In this document: one piece after another, positions 17,093 through 24,473 of the stretch
How the letters are laid out: the number at the start of each line of letters is the position of its first letter
Position numbering within the stretch: the stretch's first letter is position 1
Origin: Nocardioides marinisabuli
GTDB lineage: Bacteria; Actinomycetota; Actinomycetes; Propionibacteriales; Nocardioidaceae
Direction: 5' to 3'
DNA: 64,000 bases
Assembly: GCF_013466785.1 (NCBI RefSeq)
Contig: NZ_CP059163.1
Coordinates: forward strand, 434,001-498,000
Notes under the pieces: generated by a model
The model's database searches: none
Told to the model about the DNA's origin: nothing
What the model saw: only the letters and a program-made list of their open reading frames with translations
Program-made: the position numbers and the translations under genes

Positions 17093-18405
17093 CACCCGGT
17101 CCCCCGGTAGCCCGCCAGCGCCTCGACCTCGGGCCCAGCGCCCCGTGCAGGTCGAGCACGACGGACGGGTCGGCGGCCAGCAGCGCCTCGAGCGCGGGAG
17201 CCGCGGCGCTGGAGACCAGGGCGACGTCCGCCCGGCCAGCGCGGCCTCGGGGTCGGCGCCAGCAGCCGGCTCAGGTGCGGCAGGCGGGAGGCGAGGTGGG
17301 CGCGGTTCTCCCCCACCAGGTCCTCGGGCACCAGCACGGGGTCGTAGATGCGCACGTCGTAGCCCTTGCCGACCAGCCGTTCGGCCAGGTCGACGCTGGG
17401 GCTCTCGCGGACGTCGTCGGTGTCGGCCTTGAAGCTCAGCCCCAGCATCCCCACCCGGCAGCGGCCGGTGGCCACGACGCGGTCGACGACCTCGCGCACC
17501 ACCAGCTCGTTGCTGGTCAGGGTGGCGAACATCAGCGGCACGTCGACGTCGCTCTCGCGGGCCATGTGGTGCAGGGAGCGCAGGTCCTTGGGCAGGCAGG
17601 AGCCGCCGAAGGCGAACCCCGGGCGCAGGTAGGCCGCGGCGATGTTGAGCTTGTGGTCCTCGCAGAAGATCTCCATCACCCGGCGCGCGTCGACGCCGTA
17701 GGAGCGGAAGACCCGCGCCACCTCGTTGGCGAAGACGACCTTGGTCGCGTGGAAGGCGTTGCACGCGTACTTCAAAGCCTCGGCCGTGCGCACGTCGACG
17801 TGGTGCGCGGGCATGTCGAGGAAGGCGAAGAGCTGCTCGAGCTGCGCACGGGTGCCGGGGTGGTCGGTGCCGACCACGAGGAACGGCGGCTCGTAGAAGT
17901 CGGCCACGCCGCAGCCCTCGCGCAGGAACTCCGGGCACATGGCGGTGCCGACCTGCCAGCCGTCGGCGGCCGCGTCGTCGAAGACGGGCGTGACGACCTG
18001 GTCGCCCGTGCCGGGCGGCACCGTCGAGCGCACGACCACCGAGAGCAGGCCGCCCTCGGGCGGCGTGGCCTCGCGCAGCGCCTCGCGCACCTCGCCGAGG
18101 GCCCGCTCGATGTGGCCGAGATCGGTCTCGCCGTGCGCGCCGGAGGGCGTCCCGACGCAGATGAGGCACACCTCGGCCTGCTCGAGCGCCTCGGCCACCC
18201 GGGTGGTGGCCCGCAGCCGGCCCGAGGCCACGCCCGCACCGATCAGCTCGACCAGCCCCGGCTCCACGACGGGGCTGCGCCCGGCCGACAGCTGGGCCAC
18301 CTTGGAGCCGTCGACGTCGACGCCCACCACCTCGTGGCCGCGTGCGGCCAGTCCAGCGGCCGTGACCGCCCCGACGTACCCCAGCCCGATGACTGCTGCT
18401 CTCAT
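17089..18405 (-). CDS. Nucleotide-sugar 6-dehydrogenase (UDP-glucose / GDP-mannose dehydrogenase family, AlgD-like)
   Basis: First gene of the polysaccharide operon, with GGAGG a few nt before ATG 18405. The N-terminal NAD domain has RAAVIGLGYVGAVTAAGL. The central domain has MCPEFLREG and ALKYACNAFHATKVVFANE. The catalytic cysteine is in GFAFGGSCLPKDLRSL. The stretch CEDHKLNIAAAYLRPGFAF and the C-terminal HLASRLPHLSRLL recall GDP-mannose dehydrogenase more than typical UDP-glucose dehydrogenase. It makes a uronic-acid donor by two NAD-dependent oxidations. The last ~55 codons are out of frame: deletions near 17257, 17231 and 17134 sum to three, and the frame returns for a normal family ending (VEALAGYRGTGW). 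Confidence 0.85.
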   Translation of the reverse strand: MRAAVIGLGYVGAVTAAGLAARGHEVVGVDVDGSKVAQLSAGRSPVVEPGLVELIGAGVASGRLRATTRVAEALEQAEVCLICVGTPSGAHGETDLGHIERALGEVREALREATPPEGGLLSVVVRSTVPPGTGDQVVTPVFDDAAADGWQVGTAMCPEFLREGCGVADFYEPPFLVVGTDHPGTRAQLEQLFAFLDMPAHHVDVRTAEALKYACNAFHATKVVFANEVARVFRSYGVDARRVMEIFCEDHKLNIAAAYLRPGFAFGGSCLPKDLRSLHHMARESDVDVPLMFATLTSNELVVREVVDRVVATGRCRVGMLGLSFKADTDDVRESPSVDLAERLVGKGYDVRIYDPVLVPEDLVGENRAHLASRLPHLSRLLAPTPRPRWPGGRRPGLQRRGSRARGAAGRRPVRRARPARGAGPEVEALAGYRGTGW

Positions 18406-18653
18406 GGCCCCTCCAGCACTCGCACGACGGCGTCGGGAGGTCACCACGGCGCCGGGCGACCATCGTGCGACCGCTCCGGAGGCGGCCCGCGGGGCCGACG
18501 GGGCAATACCCCGATGTTGGGTACCCCCGCCTGAGGGGGGTCCACAGCGACGGCGTCGGGCCGTCCCCTATCTGGGGGATGCGCCCTTTACACCATCAGG
18601 GGAAAGGTGAGGAGTCCTCTGAGTTGAAGATCACACCAAGAGGGGAGACACTC
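18406..18653. promoter_or_regulatory. Divergent control region between polysaccharide operon and BTAD regulator, with G/C palindrome cluster
   Basis: About 250 nt without a convincing gene. Between 18500 and 18578 there are four inverted repeats of G and C runs: GGGGCAATACCCC (18500-18512), GGGTACCC (18519-18526), CCCC-N6/7-GGGG (18524-18540) and CCCCTATCTGGGGG (18565-18578). Their density and position between divergent transcripts suggest operator sites for a dimeric regulator, perhaps the BTAD protein encoded at 18722. They are not the direct heptamer repeats classically bound by SARPs. I could not assign clear -35/-10 boxes. Confidence 0.45.
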
Positions 18654-18725
18654 GTGGAGCGGTCATACCGGTGCTGCACTCGGGACCTGCTCACGGGGCG
18701 GGTCAGCTGGGGGGAACGCGGATGA
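18654..18725 (+). CDS. Possible 23-residue leader peptide coupled to the BTAD regulator
   Basis: A short frame starting GTG at 18654 has AGGGGAG about 6 nt upstream, a good ribosome binding site. It encodes 23 residues (VERSYRCCTRDLLTGRVSWG plus three), with four arginines and adjacent cysteines. Its TGA (18723-18725) overlaps the ATG of the regulator at 18722 (ATGA). That arrangement would couple translation of the regulator to that of the peptide. It could be a leader/attenuation ORF or a chance frame; conservation in relatives is the deciding evidence and is not visible here. Confidence 0.35.
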   Translation: MERSYRCCTRDLLTGRVSWGERG

Positions 18726-19516
18726 GAAGTACGCCACCTGTAGGAATCACCAGGATCCGTCTGCTCGACGACCTCTTCGTCGTCCGGGCCGACGGGACAC
18801 CGGTGCACCCGTCCGACTGGCGCACGGGCAAGACGATGGACCTGCTGCGCATGCTGGCGCTGCACGTCGAGCGTCCGGTGCGGGTCGAGACCATCATCGA
18901 GCGGCTCTGGCCCGACGCCAGCCGGGAGCGCGGGCGCGGCAGCCTGCGCACCGCGGTGAGCGAGGTGCGACGACTCCTGGGCGACAAGGACTCGGTCGTG
19001 CGCATCCACGACAGCCTGGTGCTGACCGGGGTCTGGGTCGACGTGGCCGCCTTCGAGCAGATCGCCGCACGGGTGCGGGTGATGCGCGAGCAGGGCCGGC
19101 CCAGCGAGGGGGCGATGGCGGCGCTGGATGCCCGCGACCTCTACCGCGACGACCTGCACGCCTACGACGACGACCACAGCTGGGTCCGCAGCGAGCGCGA
19201 GCGGCTGCGCCTGGTGCGCCAGGACCTGCTCACCGACGCGGCGGAGTGCGCCGTGGCCATCGGCTGCCACCGCGAGGCGGCGACGCTGGCCAAGGCGGCG
19301 CTGCACTTCGAGCCGACCTCCGAGATCGCCGTGCGCACGCTGATGACGGCGCTCTCGGGCCTCGGCGACGTGGCGCACGCGCTGCGGGTCTACGCCGACT
19401 TCCGTGCCTGCCTGGTCGACGACCTCGGTGTCGAGCCCTCCCACCAGACCCGCGGGTTGCACCTGCGGCTGCTGCGCGGGGAGAGCCCGCTCGAACCCCA
19501 CCTCGAGGAGGCGTAG
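18722..19516 (+). CDS. SARP-like transcriptional regulator with BTAD domain
   Basis: 264 residues. The N-terminus is an OmpR-type winged-helix domain (IRLLDDLFVVRADGTPV; LLRMLALHVERPVRVE; RGSLRTAVSEVRRLLG). Residues about 100-255 form a bacterial transcriptional activation domain of TPR-like helices (YADFRACLVDDLGVEPS is the typical BTAD ending). There is no ATPase or C-terminal TPR extension, so it is a small SARP rather than AfsR-sized. The ATG at 18722 was chosen because GGGGGGA lies about 8 nt upstream; the longer frame from 18671 has no such support. Divergent from the polysaccharide operon, which is its most plausible target (inference). Confidence 0.85.
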   Translation: MRSTPPVGITRIRLLDDLFVVRADGTPVHPSDWRTGKTMDLLRMLALHVERPVRVETIIERLWPDASRERGRGSLRTAVSEVRRLLGDKDSVVRIHDSLVLTGVWVDVAAFEQIAARVRVMREQGRPSEGAMAALDARDLYRDDLHAYDDDHSWVRSERERLRLVRQDLLTDAAECAVAIGCHREAATLAKAALHFEPTSEIAVRTLMTALSGLGDVAHALRVYADFRACLVDDLGVEPSHQTRGLHLRLLRGESPLEPHLEEA

Positions 19517-19531
19517 CGGCTCAGCCCGGGC

Positions 19532-20068
19532 TCATGCCTCGGCGTCGGGCCCCGGCCAGTTCTTGTCCGGCTGGGGCACCGGCCGTCCGGGCTGCTCGCC
19601 ACCGCGCTGCTCGAGGTAGTTGTCCTTGGGGACCATCACCTTGCGACGGAAGATGCACACGATCTTCCCGTCCTGGTTGTAGCCGATGGTCTCGACGTGG
19701 ACCACGCCACGGTCGTCCTTGGAGGTGCTCTCCCACTTGTCGAGCACCCGGGTCTCGCCGTAGAGCGTGTCACCGTGGAAGGTCGGGGCGACGTGGCGCA
19801 GCGACTCGATCTCGAGGTTGGCGATCGCCTTGCCGGAGATGTCGGGCACCGACATGCCGAGCAGGATCGAGTAGACGTAGTTGCCCACCACGACGTTCTT
19901 GGCGAACTGGGTGGTCTCCTCGGCGTAGTTGCTGTCGAGGTGGAGCGGGTGGTGGTTCATGGTGAGCAGGCAGAACATGTGGTCGTCGAACTCGGTGACC
20001 GTCTTGCCGGGCCAGTGCTTGTAGGTCGCGCCGACCTCGAACTCCTCGTAGCTGCGACCGAACTGCAC
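19532..20068 (-). CDS. MaoC family dehydratase
   Basis: 178 residues, single hot-dog-fold domain. Visible motifs are FDDHMFCLLTMNHHPLHLD, holding the Asp/His hydratase pair, and TFHGDTLYGETRVLDKWES, typical of MaoC-type enoyl-CoA hydratases including the mesaconyl-CoA hydratase-like subgroup. It would hydrate an enoyl-CoA in the cytoplasm. It converges on the BTAD regulator gene and shares nothing obvious with the polysaccharide operon. The nearest possible metabolic partner is the acyl-CoA dehydrogenase at 21885-23081, but they are not in one operon. Substrate unknown. Confidence 0.85.
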   Translation of the reverse strand: MQFGRSYEEFEVGATYKHWPGKTVTEFDDHMFCLLTMNHHPLHLDSNYAEETTQFAKNVVVGNYVYSILLGMSVPDISGKAIANLEIESLRHVAPTFHGDTLYGETRVLDKWESTSKDDRGVVHVETIGYNQDGKIVCIFRRKVMVPKDNYLEQRGGEQPGRPVPQPDKNWPGPDAEA

Positions 20069-20241
20069 GGCTGGCTCCTCCTGATCGGGTGGGGCCGCGG
20101 CGGTGGCCGCGGCCGGACGGGCCCATCGTGTCGGACCCGTGCCGGGACGTCAGCCCCCGGCGGGGTGGCCTTCGTCACGGCGGCCGGGTGGCGCAGGATG
20201 GGCCCGTGCAACCGCGACCGCCCCGCAGCCGTCCAACGGCC

Positions 20242-20748
20242 ATGACCCCCGCCCGTGCCGCCCGTGCCGCCCTGCCCGTGCTCGCCCTGCTGCTCGCCGG
20301 CTGCGGCGACAGCGACCCCGGCCTCGCCGAGGACCCCGCCGCGAGCGGCTCGCCCAGCCAGGAGCCCACCTCGGAGCCCACCGAGGACCCGGACGGCTTC
20401 GGGCCCACCGACTACTCCTACACGCTGACCCTGACCTGCTACTGCCCCGACGCCGGGGTGCCGATCCGGGTCACGGTGGCCGACGACGAGGTCGTCTCGG
20501 CGGTGTACGCACGCAGCGGCGGGCGGGGTGGGGCCCAGGCCGGCGAGGACGTCCCGCTGGCCAGGGTCCTGACCATCGACGAGGTCATCGAGGCCGCCGA
20601 CGACCCCGACGCCCACCGCGTGGAGGTGGACTGGCCCGAGGACCAGGACTACCCGTCCTCGGTCGCGATCGACCGCTCGGAGCAGGTGGTCGACGAGGAG
20701 ATCGGCTACCGCCTGCGCGACGTCGAGGTGGCCGACCCCTCCAGCTGA
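20242..20748 (+). CDS. DUF6174-type lipoprotein
   Basis: 168 residues from ATG 20242, with a lipoprotein signal (ARAALPVLALLLAGCGDSD) whose lipobox cysteine would be lipidated. A Ser/Pro/Glu-rich linker follows, then a small domain with YSYTLTLTCYCPDAGVP, RVTVADDEVVSAVYA and LTIDEVIEAADDPDAHRVE, matching the DUF6174 family. An in-frame GTG at 20206 with CAGGAT 6 nt upstream could be a leaderless start, giving a longer n-region. It is anchored outside the membrane; function unknown. It sits alone, divergent from the MaoC gene. Confidence 0.72.
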   Translation: MTPARAARAALPVLALLLAGCGDSDPGLAEDPAASGSPSQEPTSEPTEDPDGFGPTDYSYTLTLTCYCPDAGVPIRVTVADDEVVSAVYARSGGRGGAQAGEDVPLARVLTIDEVIEAADDPDAHRVEVDWPEDQDYPSSVAIDRSEQVVDEEIGYRLRDVEVADPSS

Positions 20749-20800
20749 GCCGTCGTGCGAGGATGTCGCCGGCGGAGCGAGGTCGAGGGAGAGGCGCACG

Positions 20801-21859
20801 ATGGCGGAGCGGGTGCTGCTGCACGTCGGACTGATGAAGTCGGGCACGACCTTCATCCAGGGACGGCTCAACGTCAACCGGGAGCGCCTGGCCGAGCAGG
20901 GGGTGCTGTTCCCGGGCCCCACCTGGGCCCGGCACGCCCGCGCGGTCTCCGACCTGATCGGCTCCAAGCACGCCGAGGACGGCGCCTGGGCCTCGCTGGC
21001 CGAGGAGCTGCGGGCCCACCCCGGCACCGCGATCGTGTCGATGGAGTACCTCGGACCGATCTCGGCCGAGCGCATCCGCCAGGTCCGCGACGACCTCGCC
21101 GGCTCCCCCGTCGACGTGGTCGTCACGGTGCGCGACCTGGGCCGCAGCGTGCCGGCCATGTGGCAGGAGACCCTCAAGAACCGTCAGTCCTGGGGGTGGA
21201 GCGAGTACCTCGCGGCCCTGCAGGACGGCGGCGACGCCGGACGCCGCTTCTGGCGCCAGCAGGCGGCCGACCGGGTCGTGGGCCGCTGGGCCGAGGTGCT
21301 GGGCCCCGAGCACGTCACGGTCGTGACGGTGCCGCCGCCCGGCGCACCCGGCGAGCTGCTGTGGGAGCGCTTCTGCGAGGTCGCGGGCATCACCGGCTCG
21401 CAGTGGGACGAGGCGCCGCGCGCCAACGAGTCCCTGGGCGTGGCCTCCGCGCTGCTGATGGGCCGCATCAACGAGCACGTCGGCGACCTGGCGCTGCCGG
21501 AGTACAACAAGAAGATCAAGGCGCTGGGCAAGCACGTCCTGGTGCACCGCCGGCGCGACGAGGAGCCGATCGGCTTCGCGGTGCCGCGCTGGCTGCGCAA
21601 GCGCTCGCAGGCCATGGTGGCGGCCATCGAGGACAGCGGCGTGCGCGTCGTGGGCGACCTCGGCGAGCTCGAGCCGCTCGACGTGCCCGGGGCCGACCCG
21701 GCCGCGGTGGGCGTCGAGGACCAGCTCGACGCCGCCGTGGCCGCGCTGGTGCACGTGCTGCGCGACGGCGGCGTCAAGCGTCCCGGCCAGGGCAAGGGCG
21801 GCAACAAGGGCGGCAAGAAGAACCGGCGCCGCGGCCAGGGCCGCGACGCCGGTTCCTGA
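20801..21859 (+). CDS. Sulfotransferase-like P-loop protein (paralog 1)
   Basis: 352 residues. The N-terminal VLLHVGLMKSGTTFIQGRL is the 5'-phosphosulfate-binding P-loop of PAPS-dependent sulfotransferases. VVVTVRDLGRSVPAMWQE is the position of the 3'-phosphate-binding Arg/Ser motif. A family-specific NESLGVASALLMGRINEHVG is shared with three other proteins in this window (24474-25571, 27369-28496, 33389-34504). The last 25 or so residues are Lys/Arg/Gly-rich (GKGGNKGGKKNRRRG), possibly for anionic ligand contact. The start has a purine-rich GAGGGAGAGG upstream. It likely transfers sulfate to a surface glycan or metabolite; true activity is unproven. Confidence 0.75.
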   Translation: MAERVLLHVGLMKSGTTFIQGRLNVNRERLAEQGVLFPGPTWARHARAVSDLIGSKHAEDGAWASLAEELRAHPGTAIVSMEYLGPISAERIRQVRDDLAGSPVDVVVTVRDLGRSVPAMWQETLKNRQSWGWSEYLAALQDGGDAGRRFWRQQAADRVVGRWAEVLGPEHVTVVTVPPPGAPGELLWERFCEVAGITGSQWDEAPRANESLGVASALLMGRINEHVGDLALPEYNKKIKALGKHVLVHRRRDEEPIGFAVPRWLRKRSQAMVAAIEDSGVRVVGDLGELEPLDVPGADPAAVGVEDQLDAAVAALVHVLRDGGVKRPGQGKGGNKGGKKNRRRGQGRDAGS

Positions 21860-21888
21860 GCCCCAGCGGGCTCGACGACCGGGCTCAG
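21856..21888. terminator. Inverted repeat across convergent stop codons
   Basis: CTGAGCCC (21856-21863) and GGGCTCAG (21881-21888) form a perfect 8-bp stem around a 17-nt loop. The stem contains the stop codons of both converging genes. It could end transcription in both directions. There is no U-tract, so strength is doubtful. Confidence 0.4.
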
Positions 21889-23081
21889 GTGAGCTTGTAG
21901 TCCTTGAGCAGGCTGCGGCCGATGATCATCTTCTGGATCTCGGCGGTGCCCTCACCGATGAGCAGGAACGCGGCCTCGCGGTAGAGGCGCTCGATCTCGT
22001 ACTCCTTGGAGTAGCCGTAGCCGCCGTGGATGCGGAAGGAGGCCTCGACGACCTCGTTGCAGTACTCCGCGGCCAGGTACTTGGCCATGCCGGCCTCGAC
22101 GTCGTTGCGCTGGCCCTTGTCCTTGAGCCGGGCGGCCTTGACCATCATCGCGTGGGCGGCCTCGACCTTGACGGCCATCTCGGCGAGCTTGAACTGGATG
22201 GCCTGGTGCTGGGCGATCGGCTTGCCGAAGGTCTCGCGCTGCTGGGCGTAGGCGATGGCCAGCTCGAAGGCCCGGTTGGACACGCCGCAGGCGCGGGCCG
22301 CGACGTTGACGCGGCCGACCTCGACGCCGTCCATCATCTGGTAGAAGCCCTTGCCCGACTCCCCGCCGAGCACCTGGTCGGCCGAGATCCGGTGGCCCTC
22401 GAGGACCAGCTCGGTCGTGTCGACGCCCTTGTAGCCCATCTTGTCGATCTTGCCGGGCACGGTGACGCCCTGGGCGGTCTCGCCGAAGCCCGGCTCCTTC
22501 TCGACCAGGAACGTCGTCATGCTCTTGTAGACGCTGTCGGAGCCCTCGTCGGTCTTGACCAGCACCGCGACGAGGTTGGAGGAGCCACCGTTGGTCAGCC
22601 ACATCTTCTGGCCGTCGATCGTGTAGCCGCCGTCGTCGTTCCTGGTCGCCTTGGTCTTGATCGCCGAGACGTCGGAGCCCAGGCCGGGCTCGGACATCGA
22701 GAACGAGCCGCGGACCTCGCCGGTGGCCATCCGGGGCAGGTACTTCTGCTTCTGCTCCTCGGTGCCGTGCTGCATCAGCATGTAGGCGACGATGAAGTGG
22801 GTGTTGATGACGCCGGAGACGCTCATCCAGCCACGGGCGATCTCCTCCACGCACAACGCGTAGGTCAGCAGCGACTCGCCCAGGCCGCCGTACTCCTCGG
22901 GGATCATCAGCCCGAAGACACCGAGCTCCTTGAGCCCCTCGACGATCTCGGTGGGGTACTCGTCGGCGTGCTCGAGCTCGGTGGCCACCGGCAGGATCGC
23001 CTTCTCGACGAATCCGCGCACGGCCTTGAGGATCTCCTGCTGGTCCTCGCCGAGGCCCTCGGTCTCACACAGTCGCGCCAT
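21885..23081 (-). CDS. Acyl-CoA dehydrogenase
   Basis: 398 residues, the normal size. The N-terminal helical domain is followed by the FAD/substrate strands (SFSMSEPGLGSDVSAIKTKA; KMWLTNGGSSNLVAVLVKT). The C-terminal four-helix domain has QRETFGKPIAQHQAIQFKLA, SFRIHGGYGYSKEYEIERLY and GEGTAEIQKMIIGRSLL, where the Glu of EGTAEIQ matches the usual catalytic base. It oxidises an acyl-CoA to a 2-enoyl-CoA with ETF as acceptor. Only 3 nt separate it from the PLD-like gene upstream, so it may be cotranscribed with an envelope gene set, an odd neighbour. Chain-length preference cannot be told. Confidence 0.92.
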   Translation of the reverse strand: MARLCETEGLGEDQQEILKAVRGFVEKAILPVATELEHADEYPTEIVEGLKELGVFGLMIPEEYGGLGESLLTYALCVEEIARGWMSVSGVINTHFIVAYMLMQHGTEEQKQKYLPRMATGEVRGSFSMSEPGLGSDVSAIKTKATRNDDGGYTIDGQKMWLTNGGSSNLVAVLVKTDEGSDSVYKSMTTFLVEKEPGFGETAQGVTVPGKIDKMGYKGVDTTELVLEGHRISADQVLGGESGKGFYQMMDGVEVGRVNVAARACGVSNRAFELAIAYAQQRETFGKPIAQHQAIQFKLAEMAVKVEAAHAMMVKAARLKDKGQRNDVEAGMAKYLAAEYCNEVVEASFRIHGGYGYSKEYEIERLYREAAFLLIGEGTAEIQKMIIGRSLLKDYKLT

Positions 23082-23084
23082 GGG

Positions 23085-24458
23085 TCACTGGTCCTTCCAC
23101 TCGGGACTGTCGGTCCCGAGCCCGTCGTCGTAGATGCGCTGCTCGGAGGTGGCCGCACCGTCGAGGCCGCGCCCGCTGACGCTCTTCTGGTAAGGCACCG
23201 CCCGGGTGCGGTTCTTCCACATCCAGTCGAAGTGGGCGAGGTACTGCTTGGTGGCCTTGGTCTGGTCGAACATGCGGAACAGCAGCTCGTCGCCCCGCAG
23301 GCCGCTGTCCTGGTAGTTGCTCGACCCGGTGACCACGACCCGCTTGGAGGTGTCGTTGCCGTAGTTGCCCGAGATGACCAGCAGCTTCATGTGGCTGTAG
23401 AGGTCGATCTCGCCGTCGGCGTTGGTGTCCATGCCGCTGCTGCGCACGGGCACGTAGCCGCGCGGGGTCCGCACCCCGAGCTCCTTGCGGACCCGGGCGC
23501 CGGCGTAGCCGTACTGCAGCCGCACGTCGCAGCCCAGCGCGTAGAGCTTGCGCAGCCGCCGGGCCAGGTAGGTGCCGCGGTCGCCGTCCCAGGCGTGCAT
23601 GTTGACGCGGATGCGCGTGCGCCCCTGGTTGCCGGTGCCGCCGGTCGCGCCCTTGCACCGCACCGGGTCGAGGATCGTGTCGATCGGGTCGTTGTCGGGC
23701 CCGTTGCCGTGGAAGGGCGTGGCGTGCAGCTGGAAGTTCTTGCCGATGTTCTGCACCCAGTAGCTGGGCCGGGCGACCTTGTCGCGGGCCATCTGCTCGT
23801 GCAGGGCGTCGAAGGCCTGGTAGACCTTCGGGACGTTGTTGCGGGTCCACAGGTCGTTGAACTGGTTCTTCGCGCCGTTCATCTTCATGTTGACCGAGCC
23901 GGTCATCACGACGTTCTTGGCGATCCCGGTGTGGGAGAACAGGAAGTACTTGTCGTGGTTGTTCTCGCCGGAGGAGCGGCACCCGTTGGTGCACTGGTAG
24001 ATGTAGCTGCGCTTGGCGCGGTTCGCGCCGATCACGCTGCGCAGCTTCTTCTGCGCGCCCGGCACCTCGTGGTTGTTCATCAGGACCTGCACGTCGACGC
24101 CGCGACGGTGGGCCTGGATCAGCGCGTCGGCCACCGGGTAGCGGTCGAAGGAGAAGAGCGAGATCCGGATCATCGAGCCCTTCTTGGCGTGCCGGATCGC
24201 TCCCAGCACCTGGGCCTCGAGGCGGAACTGGGTGCCCGGCTCGGAGCGCGGCACGTTGAACTTGGCGCCGGCGACCGGCTTCCAGCCGGTCTTCTTCTCG
24301 GCCGCCGCCAGGGCGCGCGTGGACGTCTCGGCCGAGGCGCTCACCGCGGGCGCGGCGGCGCTGTGACCGGCCGTGGCGGCGTACGACGACCCCAGGCCGC
24401 TCAGGACGACAACGGTCGCGGTGGCCAGCGCGGTCGCCAGTCTCCTGTCGCGTGTCAC
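23085..24458 (-). CDS. Secreted phospholipase D-like protein
   Basis: 457 residues starting GTG 24458 with GAGAGGGGAAG upstream. A Sec signal peptide (LATATVVVLSGLGSSYAATA) predicts export. Two PLD-like half-domains are visible: NNHDKYFLFSHTG with MTGSVNM, and LYSHMKLLVISGN with VVTGSSNYQDSG. Each keeps H-x-K and the following GS-N, but the Asp of HxKxxxxD is Ser in both halves. Two cysteines (YQCTNGCRSS) and an Asp-rich loop (DTNADGEID, EF-hand-like) suggest an extracellular fold. It may act on phosphodiesters in lipids, teichoic acids or nucleic acid. It lies 15 nt after the sulfotransferase gene, probably in the same operon. Confidence 0.8.
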   Translation of the reverse strand: MTRDRRLATALATATVVVLSGLGSSYAATAGHSAAAPAVSASAETSTRALAAAEKKTGWKPVAGAKFNVPRSEPGTQFRLEAQVLGAIRHAKKGSMIRISLFSFDRYPVADALIQAHRRGVDVQVLMNNHEVPGAQKKLRSVIGANRAKRSYIYQCTNGCRSSGENNHDKYFLFSHTGIAKNVVMTGSVNMKMNGAKNQFNDLWTRNNVPKVYQAFDALHEQMARDKVARPSYWVQNIGKNFQLHATPFHGNGPDNDPIDTILDPVRCKGATGGTGNQGRTRIRVNMHAWDGDRGTYLARRLRKLYALGCDVRLQYGYAGARVRKELGVRTPRGYVPVRSSGMDTNADGEIDLYSHMKLLVISGNYGNDTSKRVVVTGSSNYQDSGLRGDELLFRMFDQTKATKQYLAHFDWMWKNRTRAVPYQKSVSGRGLDGAATSEQRIYDDGLGTDSPEWKDQ

Positions 24459-24473
24459 GTGCTTCCCCTCTCG

